Assembly (NCBI GenBank): GCA_015039465.1
Contig: MU130497.1
Location: 300,533 to 347,167, forward strand
Length of the DNA: 46,635 nt
From: Phlegmacium glaucopus
Lineage: Eukaryota; Basidiomycota; Agaricomycetes; Agaricales; Cortinariaceae
Direction of reading: 5' to 3'
Shown: positions 11,101-20,126 of the stretch, one piece after another
How the letters are laid out: each line of letters begins with the position of its first letter
Numbering within the stretch: the stretch's first letter is position 1
Program-made: the position numbers and the translations under genes
The notes under the pieces: model-generated
Seen by the model: only the letters and a program-made list of their open reading frames with translations
Database searches by the model: none
Told to the model about the DNA's origin: nothing

Positions 11101-11526
11101 TCGAAGCGGATACTTGGAGTTCATGGGTAGTCTGATCGACGAGGATGATTGAGTAATTATGGACGTGATAGGCCAAGTTGAACGCTCACATTGATACCAA
11201 TGTCTGGAACTCCTACAGGATTGGTCGCCAGACCGGAAACCGAAGTAGAGACTCGGAGGTCATGGGCAGTCTGATGGATGACGATGGTTAAATACTTAAG
11301 GATGCGATGGGTGAAGTTGAACGCTCACGGTAGCGCCAGAGACTTGAATAACCTGTGCGCTTGCAGTCGCAGCACTAGCGGGAATGGATGCCATGGGATC
11401 AGCGGGGCTTGTTTTGATTGTCGACGTCGAAGTTGCTGGTTTAAAGCTTGAATCCAGAGCATTGATAGCCAGAGATGAATATTTTTGTTTCTTGGACTTG
11501 ATATTTTTCTTAAAAGTGCGCTTCAT
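8122..11526 (-). CDS. NB-ARC-TPR NLR-like protein, copy 1, intact
   Basis: Five minus-strand exons: 11526-11329, 11270-11190, 11131-10952, 10898-10657 and 10606-8122. Introns are 58, 58, 53 and 50 bp and all junctions keep phase, giving 1061 residues. The start (MKR) is the one conserved in all three copies. The N-terminus is basic and unrecognised. Residues 144-160 hold a GGTFNNVN segment. NB-ARC features: Walker A GLGGIGKT (214-221), Walker B WLIVFDNADD (285-294), ILITSRN (312-318), GCIPLA (369-374) and an MHD-like SVHPLVHYW. From about residue 635 there are ten kinesin-light-chain-type TPR units of 41-42 residues (HPDTLxSMANLAxTYRxQGRWNEAEQL). Such STAND ATPases act as cytoplasmic switch receptors in fungi. 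No effector domain is recognisable. Confidence 0.88.
8160..9440 (-). repeat. 126 bp TPR-coding tandem array, ten units
   Basis: Ten near-identical units encode the TPR domain of NLR copy 1. By their helix-A signature the order is ANLAITYRDQ, ANLANTYKDQ, ANLAITYRHQ, then the block ANIAHTYWNQ / GNLASTYRNQ / ANLAITYRDQ twice, then a distinct terminal unit ANLASTYHLQ. Two units lack one Met codon (QVDMRK, QMDMRK). The duplicated three-unit block is a higher-order repeat of about 378 bp. Confidence 0.85.
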
Positions 11527-12346
11527 ATCGTTGAACAGTGAGTTGTGGCGGGCGATCAAAGCGATGAGCGGTCAAGGTGGTGAGAGTCGACAACAAAGAT
11601 GCACTCGATTACATAAGCAGTGATCCTGTGAGTACATACAACCTGTTGTTCGTCTATCTGCCTTGGCCATTGCACGACCTCTGAGTTTTTCACCTCGTTA
11701 CCTCCGAGTGTAAGGCCTCCCTCTTATGGTCCCTCACCTCTCTCAGTGGTACGTAAATTAATAACTTTTTTGATCTTTGACTGAGTACTCTATTGAATTC
11801 GCAGCCTGAGCTCGCATGCGATGATCAAGGACTCCCAAAAATTACGCGCAGAAGTCCGCGTTTTAGAAGCCTGACCAGTAGACCACGCCGAATCTCATGC
11901 AAGAATGTCGTGCTGAATCGCACTCTTTCTTTCCTCAAGCTCCAGGCCAATCTCAGAAAACTCCAAGACGGGCTCCCCTGGTGCAAATCGCAAACAACAA
12001 CCAAATGCAACCGTCACAACTCGCCTTGTTGACGCATAAATTAACAACAGCTAGAAATGGCCGTGTTATATATAGAAGTTGAGGGCGGAGGTGATTGAGG
12101 CAGAGTTGCAGAGGAATTGTTCGTTGCGGGGAATAACATGAAACGACTCAAGGAGGCTCTCAGGGTATGGCATTTCTCATACCAATCGCTATTCCACCGT
12201 GTAACACCTTTTTGCCAGCCAGCTAGCTAAAAATTATAAGAATACTTAAACGGCAAGCAACCATGATTCCTTCATGTAGAGAGAATGAAGGTATTTTGAT
12301 AGAGTAAACGACGAGCATTGAGAAAAAAGAAAAAAAACGATAGATA
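11527..12346. other. Upstream region of NLR copy 1
   Basis: This 0.8 kb is duplicated upstream of copy 2. A TTATATATAG motif lies at 12066-12075 and is kept in copy 2 near 27545. A spliced small plus-strand frame (ATG 11726, intron 11749-11804, stop 11872) would encode 30 residues including KLRAEVRVLE. It keeps frame in copy 2 across a 6 bp indel but is too short to call a gene. Confidence 0.35.
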
Positions 12347-12715
12347 TTAGTTGTACCACCCCCCTGAACGTTGAATAATATAAAACAAGACCCTAGTTCT
12401 GGTTTCTCGTTCGCAGGTAGCGTGGACAATGAGGCTCAAGATTGCTAAAATTTCAATATCCAACTGATTAAAGCGAGTGTTGTGACTCTGAAGAGCCAAC
12501 TGGGGAAAAGTGACGGCAATCATGATTGGAAAACAAGCAGTTCGAAAGATGGTGGGAGGAAGGACGTTCTCGATGTACATCATTGACAATGCACCTCCGC
12601 TTAGAAGCAAGATACCATTAAGCTTTAGGTGATTCAGAGGTTCTAGCGTAAAGAACGGCCGGACAGCAATAATAACAGACTGGATGGCTAGCGTAGTTTT
12701 CAGGGTAGTCCAGGA
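12347..12715 (-). pseudogene. Membrane-protein exon remnant
   Basis: After a possible acceptor (TGTAG, 12716-12720 reversed) an open minus-strand frame encodes hydrophobic segments such as LAIQSVIIAVRPFF, LNGILLLSGGALSM, TACFPIMIAVTFP and IEILAILSLIVHA. This resembles the end of a multi-pass fungal membrane protein. No upstream exons were found. The duplicated copy near 27830-28200 has an in-frame stop in the second segment and frameshifts, so both are probably relics carried with the NLR duplication. The family is not recognised. Confidence 0.35.
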
Positions 12716-13043
12716 CTACATGGTGAATGCAGTAGCATAAGACTTAAGTTAAAATCTTACCCCAACCATGGAATTGGAAAATCGTCCCATAGTAAATTCA
12801 TCGTCGGGACGTCTGTTGGATAAGATGCGACCAAACCGAGAGATTCAGGGCTCAATTGGCAGCCACAAATGTCACCCAGAACAGGGAAGATCCAGAAAGC
12901 GACTTGACATTAGCCTCTATGTGAATTCGAAAGAGAACGGGCGACAATCTAGGAGGTAACTTCATTCTGTTCCTATAAGCTTTGCGTTTCCCACTCCATT
13001 CCGGTAAAGGATCCCATACATAGTCAGGTATCTCGGTAGCGAT

Positions 13044-13632
13044 CTAATGCCCTGCAGATGCACCGGCGTCCTCTTTCTCGGCCTCCCTGATGAAATTCAA
13101 GATGCTATCAACGCGGAATGGAAATAATCAACGTCGGAGGATTAAGGAGATCAGTAAGAATATTCCTTACAATTGTTCTTCCTCCCTGAAAAAGCATCAG
13201 TATTAGTATAGAGATAGAAAGAACAACTCTGCTGTAACCACTCACGTCGAATCTGCTTTCACAGGTACACTCTCCTTTGCTTGCTGCACCGTTGTTGGCT
13301 TGGGCGCTGCTTTAGCTCCGCCCCGTGTCGAGAGCCATGCTCCACCGAAAACAGTCGAGAAAATACCGATGGCGAGATATTCGTTTTTTACAGCGCGTCC
13401 AAGGATTTGACTATTTGTTCCACGGGCAGGGTTGCACACCAAGAAAAATAACAGATGGCCAGTCGTGGTTCGGTGAGCACAACAGATATTTTCGGATGTC
13501 GAGCAGAATTTTCGACAGGTTTGTTATGGAAGAAAAGTCAGTTTTTCACAGAGAAAGAAATAGTTATAGATCGAATTTGAATCAGTTCACATTCCACCAG
13601 TGAAGAGGAGAATAGAGAACTCACTAAGACAT
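13044..13632 (-). CDS. ATP19: Mitochondrial ATP synthase subunit K
   Basis: Four minus-strand exons, 13632-13625, 13410-13246, 13185-13171 and 13104-13044, join in phase to an 82-residue protein. It starts MSYQILGRAVKNEYLAIG, has one membrane segment (IGIFSTVFGGAWLS), a TVQQAKESVP stretch and ends EEEQFILNFIREAEKE. This is the pattern of fungal ATP synthase subunit K, a small inner-membrane subunit linked to dimerisation of the F1Fo complex. The first exon has only 8 coding bases and the third 15, so simple frame scans miss both ends. Intron 1 (13411-13624) is long for this region. It is a normal single-copy housekeeping gene between repeats. Confidence 0.85.
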
Positions 13633-13863
13633 GATAACTAGTAGCTGAGTGGGAAGGGAGTTGTGACGTTGAAACTTGTCGGGATTCCCCGGGTATGTAA
13701 TTGTTGCTGTTTGGCAACGGGCCTCATGCGACTTTGACTCGGACTGGTTGGCTTGTGCCGAACACTAGGCTCGTTCCCACCGGCTTTGCCACACGTGATA
13801 CTAAGGTGCACGTGGTTTGTGAGAGTGAAACTCGACAACTGGCAAAGCCGGCTGGTCCATTTC

Positions 13864-14186
13864 GGGCCACTTTTGGCAGAGCCTGCCAAATCTTGTTGTC
13901 GTCACTTGGTGAAAAAGTGGCTCAAGCTCTAAAAAAAGTGTCAAAATTGGGTATACAAATAGTGGTTATTTTTCAATTTTAAGTCCATCAGGGTATACAA
14001 GTTTTTTTCAAAAATTTAAGTTTGACTGTCATCATTTCTCAAAAATCACCTTTTTAAAAACTATTCTATTCAATTCAGAATGCAAAAAAATTGATAATAT
14101 GTATACCCAACTTGAGCACTTTTTTTTGAGGTGTGGCTACTTTTTTTGACGAAGTCGACACATCAAGATTGGCAGGAGAAATGGCC
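13864..14186. mobile_element. Palindromic MITE-like element
   Basis: The left arm (13864-13957) and right arm (14101-14186) are imperfect inverted copies of about 90 bp, sharing CTGCCAAATCTTG / CAAGATTGGCAG, AAAAAAAGTG, and TTGGGTATAC / GTATACCCAA. The AT-rich centre of about 140 bp has no coding frame. Outer boundaries and target duplication are uncertain; CCGAACACT occurs on both sides further out (13759 and 14309). Confidence 0.5.
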
Positions 14187-14521
14187 ATCACTCAAAATGG
14201 GCCCGGACTGGCCCAGTCCGCTCGCGAGCTCGCTCCTTGCTTGATCATGTGCTCCTGTGATGCTTTGTGACTAGAGCTTGCGAGCGTGACTGGCTAGCGA
14301 GTCTAGCCGAACACTCACAATGATTGAATGTCGTGGATCACGTGTTCTAACCGTGATATCATTCAATCTATGGCTTCTTCAATGCCTTGCCGTTCACTCT
14401 TCAAGTTCTTGCCATACAACTCAATGACCGAGTAAGAACACTTTTTCCAAGCAATTCCTCTATTCATTGCCTGCTATGCAGATCGATCACTTCAGAACCC
14501 CCTTGCTACACCCTCACAAAA

Positions 14522-16070
14522 ATGCCTCTCGAGATTATCACGGAGATCATGATAGAGTCCGATTGGCATTCGTTACTGAACACGCGCCAGGTGAGAGTAC
14601 CTCGTCTACCATAGTTCGTTGAGCCTCATACTGTTGTTCAGACATGTAGACTTCTCAACAGCATATCAAGGACGCATAGTGTCTGGTTAGGCCAATACCA
14701 TCAATACATAGCCCAGCACATGCGGTTGGCACGTTTAGAGGAACCACTGAACTCGTACTCGGCCCAGGAGTTGGAGCGGTGGGTATTGGTTAGAAGAAGT
14801 GCTGACGTTGGTTGGACATGCATGGATTTGAAATTTAGTCGGAAGCGCTGGATAAAGCATCAGGTAGTTGGCAGCTCGTATCTTGTTCCAGGAGGCCGAT
14901 GGCTCCTCGTCGGTGGGAGGGATAGCTCGGTGACCACATATGATCTCGACGCATCAATCGCATTGGGAATGCCTTTGATACCGCGAGATGACCAGGAGAG
15001 GCAGCCTGTGATCCACATAGCCGTTGACATCGACTCGCCGAAACAGTCTCCCAATCTCACATTTACCATGGCTCTGTCCCCATCCTTCCATTTTAGTAAG
15101 ACATGTGATATCTTACCACGGAGCATGACTGATCTTCAGCAGTGTATCCCCCGTTTCCTCTCAAAATTGATATCTGGAGAGTTACTCTAACAGGCCATAA
15201 TACTGAGGCGCGGTTAGCGGCGCGTTGTCTTTGCTCATTTCGGGCCCACGACAACGGCCACATTAGGGCCATTGCAATCCATAAGAATATATTTACCCGA
15301 ATACTAGAACGACAAGACCTCGACTATATTGAAGTTTTCGACTGATAACAATCAACGTCCTCAGAACATTGCAAAGCCATTATATTTCCGGATGCGACGA
15401 TCGTTCGTTTATACTATGTTGTTTCTTCTCTTACTGATGACGTATCAATCTTCAGGACTCTATCCGCCTCCTTTCAGGCAATCGACTTTTGGCACTTTCT
15501 CATGCACACATCATGATATATAGGTTCGTCACCGCTGGAGGAACGCAAATTACCGCCCCTACTGGTGCTCCACATATCACAGAGCCAGTGTGGAAAATAC
15601 CCCTTTCCGGAATGCGAACAGACCGCGGTGCATTATCGGAAGGACTCTCGATTGAGATTGCCACGTATTTCGTTATCAGGGCGAGAAATCTCCATGGACT
15701 CATCATTCCACACGACGAGTACCAAGCACCTCATCTTCAAGTGTTGATGGAGTTTGACTCGCCAAAGGACCCGACTTGTGCCATTGGATTTGAGAAGGCA
15801 TTTATTCAGCACTTAGATCGATCGGCCACACGCCTAAGCTTTTCATGGGAAAAACAAGATGCCCAGAACATAGTTTCACGCCCCTTGGGCTCTTGTGTTC
15901 GTGTTGTTTCCAGAGACTATCCCAGCGTTTCTAATGGAGCTCGACTGGTAAAATTGGACGAGGAGACGGGGCGTATAGTACAGGATTCGATAAAAGGTAT
16001 TCAGGTTATTGACACAGCGTTCCTTTTCATAGACCGTGAGATAAATCCAAGAGTATGTTTAACCTCTTGA
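14522..16070 (+). pseudogene. F-box protein gene with two in-frame stops
   Basis: Exons 14522-14590, 14642-15095, 15140-15402 and 15456-16070 join in phase to 467 codons. The start MPLEIITEIMIESDWHSLL with RQTCRLLNSISRTHSVWL is an F-box, the Skp1-binding domain of SCF ubiquitin ligases. Downstream the LVPGGRWLLVG, DIWRVTL, IFPDATI, LLALSHAHIMIYRF, LIIPHD, GFEKAFIQ and DEETGRIV motifs follow a pattern shared by many mushroom F-box proteins. In exon 3, TGA-TAA (15343-15348) falls after IEVFD where Trp is usual. A small intron at 15334-15364 would remove the stops but is only 31 nt and would break frame, so I call it a nonsense pseudogene. An in-frame ATG at 14387 is an alternative start. Confidence 0.7.
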
Positions 16071-17133
16071 CTTTTGTTTCTAGTTGGAATTACTATCGGT
16101 TTATTGTCGTCTGTTTCGTTCACAACCCCGTCTCGGCTCTTGAGCTTTCAACTTTTACCTGGAGGCCATACCTCTTGACGGTGCCCCATTAATATCAAAC
16201 GTCGATGTCTTCCAGCAAATGTTGGGTGATATCGAATTGTCCACGATGCCAAAGAGCCAATTCTGACCAGGTGGTTAGACAAGATGGCAAAATTGACAAA
16301 GGATAAGCATACCAACGTTCACCTGATCCTTGCTCGAACACATGTCGTTATGCATAACATAAGCCATCTTTCCAACAATATAACAAAAATGAACTCACAT
16401 CGCCGCAACACATTGCGCTAGCTTTCGCAAAGTGGTATTGCACAGAATAGTAATCTGATTTTCATTTAAAAAAATCTACAGGAATTGCTCTGCGACTTTG
16501 ATGTTAGATGATAAAGAACGACAAGGTTCTAAAACCCAACCAAGGTTGCCTCAATCATTTAAGTATACTTTGCACCATCTACAAACCAATCACCAGATCG
16601 CCTTGGATCTCGCAAGAACTGATGCAACGGCTTCAGGATTTTCTCCCCTATAGGTTGGGCGGTGCGCGACCACTGGTCATGGCGAGTGCTAGTCCTAACG
16701 CTATGCTGCGAATATTGCATGAAACCTGACAGTATAAGTCTAAGAACAACTCCATCAATATCCCACTAGGTCACCAAATACGTAGTTCTCGAGCGTCAGC
16801 TTTGGTTTCCAGGTAGAACAGCGGTGAGTAAATCCATGAATTCGTCGTCCACAATACGAGCTAGTTTTTCAGATAAGTGTCAAGATGTGGCAAAGTTGCT
16901 TTACGACCGAAAAACTAAGGAGACTAATAATTGTGGATTCATCTGACAAAGATTTTTGATTAACATACTGTTGACTGATAATTGAAGACCTCAGAAATGC
17001 AGTCAGCCATCCCCAGATACTTATATCAAGTTATATGTGGTTTTGCTACCAACACCAACAAAGATGGCAAGAAATGATAGACCCTAGTAGATCCTCGACC
17101 AAGGCTTTCGTTGAGGAATGTCTCCATGAGGTG
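16071..17133. other. Spacer with possible degraded minus-strand coding
   Basis: Minus-strand frames near 16150-16400 and 16540-16700 contain protein-like pieces (for example AQPIGEKILKPLHQFLRDP near 16600) but are broken by stops, and I could not join them with splice sites. No family is recognised. Confidence 0.3.
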
Positions 17134-17274
17134 TGTTGGAATAAAAACCGAGACAAGGCAGCGCGACGGCGAACGAGCGACGAGCTACGAATTCGAAGTG
17201 AAGTTTTATTTTGTTTACGGCGGAGTATTAAATAAAATTACGTAATCTACAGTAGTGGCAGTCATATTTCAACA
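17134..17274 (+). mobile_element. Short LTR-like element, 141 bp
   Basis: It begins TGTTGGAATAAAAACC and ends CATATTTCAACA. A second copy with the same ends is at 21705-21848. TG/CA ends fit a short solo LTR. However, in this copy GGTG before and CACC after extend the inverted ends to 14 bp, so a small inverted-repeat element is the alternative. Confidence 0.5.
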
Positions 17275-17462
17275 CACCCCTGAGTCCCGACACCCCCATA
17301 TTGTAACCAAAGAGAAAACAATAAAAAAACGAGTGTGGTATATGTAAATTAATATATGAAAAATGTGAGAGGTAGGGAAAGAGGAAGGATTGCAAAGGAA
17401 ATAATAAATTAAAAACTAAAAGAATCATGCTCACATTTCTTGGAGCAGTGTCTAGGATGGCA

Positions 17463-18710
17463 TAGGGATGCCGAAGTTCAGTTCTGAACCGGTCCAGAGA
17501 ACCAGAACCAGCTGAACCGAACCGCGGTTCTGGTTCGGTTCTGGTTCTGGTTCACCCCCAGCCATCTGGTTCTGGTTCTGGTTCTGGATTGGCCAGAAAT
17601 CTGAGAACCAGTTCTGAACCGGTTTGAACCGGTTCTGAACCACTTTATCCCAAGGCAAATACTTAAGTAAGATATCTACTTATTTGCATGTTAAATGACA
17701 CACTACCTGTATCTATAATGAAAATATTTATTCAAGTCACCAACACTATATATTTCCAATCAGAAGTACATCATTCTTTGGTCTGGCATAGTACATAATC
17801 AATAACATGTCTCATTTACTTTATAACTTCAAGTTTACCATGTTATTAATATACTCATATTGCAAGAATACAATTTATAGTTGTCACCTAGCAGAGGATC
17901 CAAAGAGGAAAGGATAAGGATCCCTGCTAAAGTGAGGGGGGATTTAAATACTAATATAAAGATAATGGAGTTATGGAAAATAAATAATCAAATAGTGTCA
18001 TGTGAAAATAATAAAATGATAAGTGGTACAATACCAGAATAAATGAAAAATGACAAGTTTGTATTTCATTATTAATATTATTAGGTTTACCTTTCACTGA
18101 TTTATCTGGAATAAGAGGTAACCAATTTAGGCCTTTTATAAAAAATGATTTAGAGTTTGGGCTGACTCAGGTGAAAGTTGGGGCCAAATGAAAATGAAGA
18201 GTAGAAATGAGAGGGGAACTAAGTTTGTTGGTGAGGTGGAATTCACAGTTTTGGAATTAGGTTTGGGCTTGGGTGTGAAGCTCATTGGGTCTGGGTGTTC
18301 ATGTGAAAGACTGAAAGTCAGGAGTTGGACTGATTGGATGGAAAACTGAGTGTTACCTAACAATAGTATTTTTTCTTTTCATGTTTGCTATTAGTGATGT
18401 CATGGTTATAACACCAATACTACAAACTTCTGGCCTGAACTTTTAAGATATATTTATAAATAAGGTGTAATTTTAGAAAATAAAACTTAAAATGAAAAAT
18501 TCTTGTCTAATTGGTGATATCCTAACAAAAGTCTATTTTTAACTGGTTCTTATGGTTCGAACTGGTTCTGAACCAGAACTGAACCAAGAGAACCGGTTCT
18601 GTTGGTTTGGTTCTGGTTCTGGTTCTGGTTCTAGTTTTCCTAAGTGGTTCTGGTTCTGGTTCTGAGAAAATGGGTCCCGAACCAAACCAAACTGAACTTC
18701 GGCATCCCTA
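17463..18710. mobile_element. hAT-like MITE, GGTTCTGGTTC family, copy 1
   Basis: This 1248 bp element has ends TAGGGATGCCGAAGTTCAG and the inverse, flanked by the exact 8 bp duplication GGATGGCA (17455-17462 and 18711-18718). Both subterminal regions (17480-17640 and 18541-18665) are arrays of GGTTCTGGTTC/GAACCAGAACC hexamers, likely transposase-binding sites as in other hAT elements. No transposase frame is present. It carries about 490 bp (17890-18370) absent from the copy at 22390. It interrupts or abuts the Copia gag remnant to its right. Confidence 0.85.
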
Positions 18711-18718
18711 GGATGGCA

Positions 18719-20033
18719 AATTGTCATTGGCAATTCTTCTTGATCTTTGGTGCCACCAAAGTGGGGTTTGGTTCTGGGTGAGATAAGAATGGAGGGATGG
18801 AGTTTGGTTCGTCAGAGTCAGTGGAAGTGGTTGTGAATGCAAAAAGAATTTGCATAGGTTCATCATCAATTGACAATAACAGTGACAACGGCAGAGTCAG
18901 AACAATTGAGCATTTTGCGTTTGACATCTTCTGGCATGTTCATGACACAGAATTGAGCTTGATGATTGGGTTGTCCACACCTATAGCCACACCCCTCATG
19001 ATTCTTTGAATTCTCCCAATCAAAACCTTTATCCTCATCATAATCACAATTTCTCCCTTTCTGCTTTGATCCACCCCCTTTTCCTCTGGCATACAATGCT
19101 GAATCACCATACTCTTTCTTCACCACTAATAATTAATTCTGCCACTGATTTGTTTGCCTCATATTGCTGGAGGGCTGGGGTGATTTCATTGATGGTTGGG
19201 GATTTCAGCTGAAGCATAAGAGCAGTACAAACTGGAGCCCAGGATGGATCTAGACCAATGAGGATCTTGTTGCTAACCTCAAGATCATCAGGTTTGTGAC
19301 TGATGGCATCAAGCTTTTCTATGATCAAAACCATGTTATTGATGAATTCAGAAATGGGAATGGAGGGGTCATGAGTGATGGAGTAGAATTGTTGGCGGAG
19401 ACAGATTCAATTTGTTGCACTATCCTTCTGGTATTCCGAGACGAGTTTAGCCCAGGCTTCCTTTCTGGATTTGGTAGCAACAATTGGGGAGTGGTGATTG
19501 GGATCAACTAGAAACCAGATGGTGGCATATACCTTCTGATCCTGGACCTCCCATTCCAATGCTTTCTCACCCCCAAGCTTGGTACTAGCCAGGTGCCCCC
19601 CACAACCGATTAGCATGAGGTAAGTCTCAACCTCCTTCTTCCATTCATACCAGTTGTTACCAGTGAGTTTGGGGAGGGAGTGTTAGAGGATGTATGACCT
19701 GTGAATCAAGTTGAATTCTAAGGTGCTTATCTTTGATAAGCACCTTACACCTATATAACACAAAGCATGGGAGCTAATACAACTATATATGACTAGTACA
19801 TAATAGAAGGTAGCGTGAGGTAGATACCAAGAATAGATACTGACATCGGTATGATGTCATTGGCGAAGGGTCAACTACTACAACGATAAGGGCGAGTACA
19901 CAAGGTGCAGGATAAATGGAGAGCAGTGGTGATACTATCATAGAGATGGTGAATGCATACATGTACTAAGCTAACTGTAAGGGTGGACACAATGAGTGTC
20001 CCCTGACAGGGAGAGCATAACAGCATGATCCAT
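18719..20033 (-). pseudogene. Ty1/Copia Gag remnant split by a solo LTR
   Basis: Leftward frame starting near 20033 (MDHAVMLS), interrupted by the solo LTR at 19681-20008, then SLPKLTGNNWYEWKKEVETYL, a Copia gag start. Further pieces are KVYATIWFLVDPNHHSP, ILIGLDPSWAPVCTALMLQL and a CCHC-like knuckle CGYRCGQPNHQAQFC (about 18950-18995). A TGA follows DSATN near 19405, a frameshift lies near 19115, and another near 18890. Protease, integrase and RT are not visible, since a hAT-type MITE follows at 18710. It is clearly dead. Confidence 0.75.
19681..20008 (+). mobile_element. Solo LTR, 328 bp, inside Copia gag
   Basis: It has the same start (TGTTAGAGG) and layout as the LTR at 6053 and ends CCCTGACA. 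GGGAG flanks both sides (19676-19680 and 20009-20013). Ignoring the LTR and one GGGAG leaves the Copia gag frame continuous, which fixes the insertion point. Its stem-loop (19720-19731 with 19735-19746) differs from the 6053 copy by paired changes. Confidence 0.85.
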
Positions 20034-20126
20034 GTTGCCCAAGAAGGGTACTACTAGACAAATATAGATGGATGTGGAGATAGTTCTAAACACAATTTGT
20101 TGACAGAAAACACAAAAATGGCATGA

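Larger units (their letters stand above)
7697..12793. repeat. Segmental duplication, copy A
   Basis: Sequence from the 3' flank of NLR copy 1 to TTGGAAAATCGTCCCAT near 12793 is repeated in the same orientation at 23539-28292. The homologous span covers the whole NLR gene, its upstream region, a membrane-protein remnant and spacers. Differences are scattered substitutions, small indels and a different number of TPR units. Confidence 0.8.

Noticed and set aside
13701..13982. 93-codon plus-strand frame
   Set aside because: It overlaps the palindromic element and lacks protein-like features.
15334..15364. A 31-nt intron removing the double stop in the F-box gene
   Set aside because: Too short, weak donor, and its removal would shift the downstream frame.
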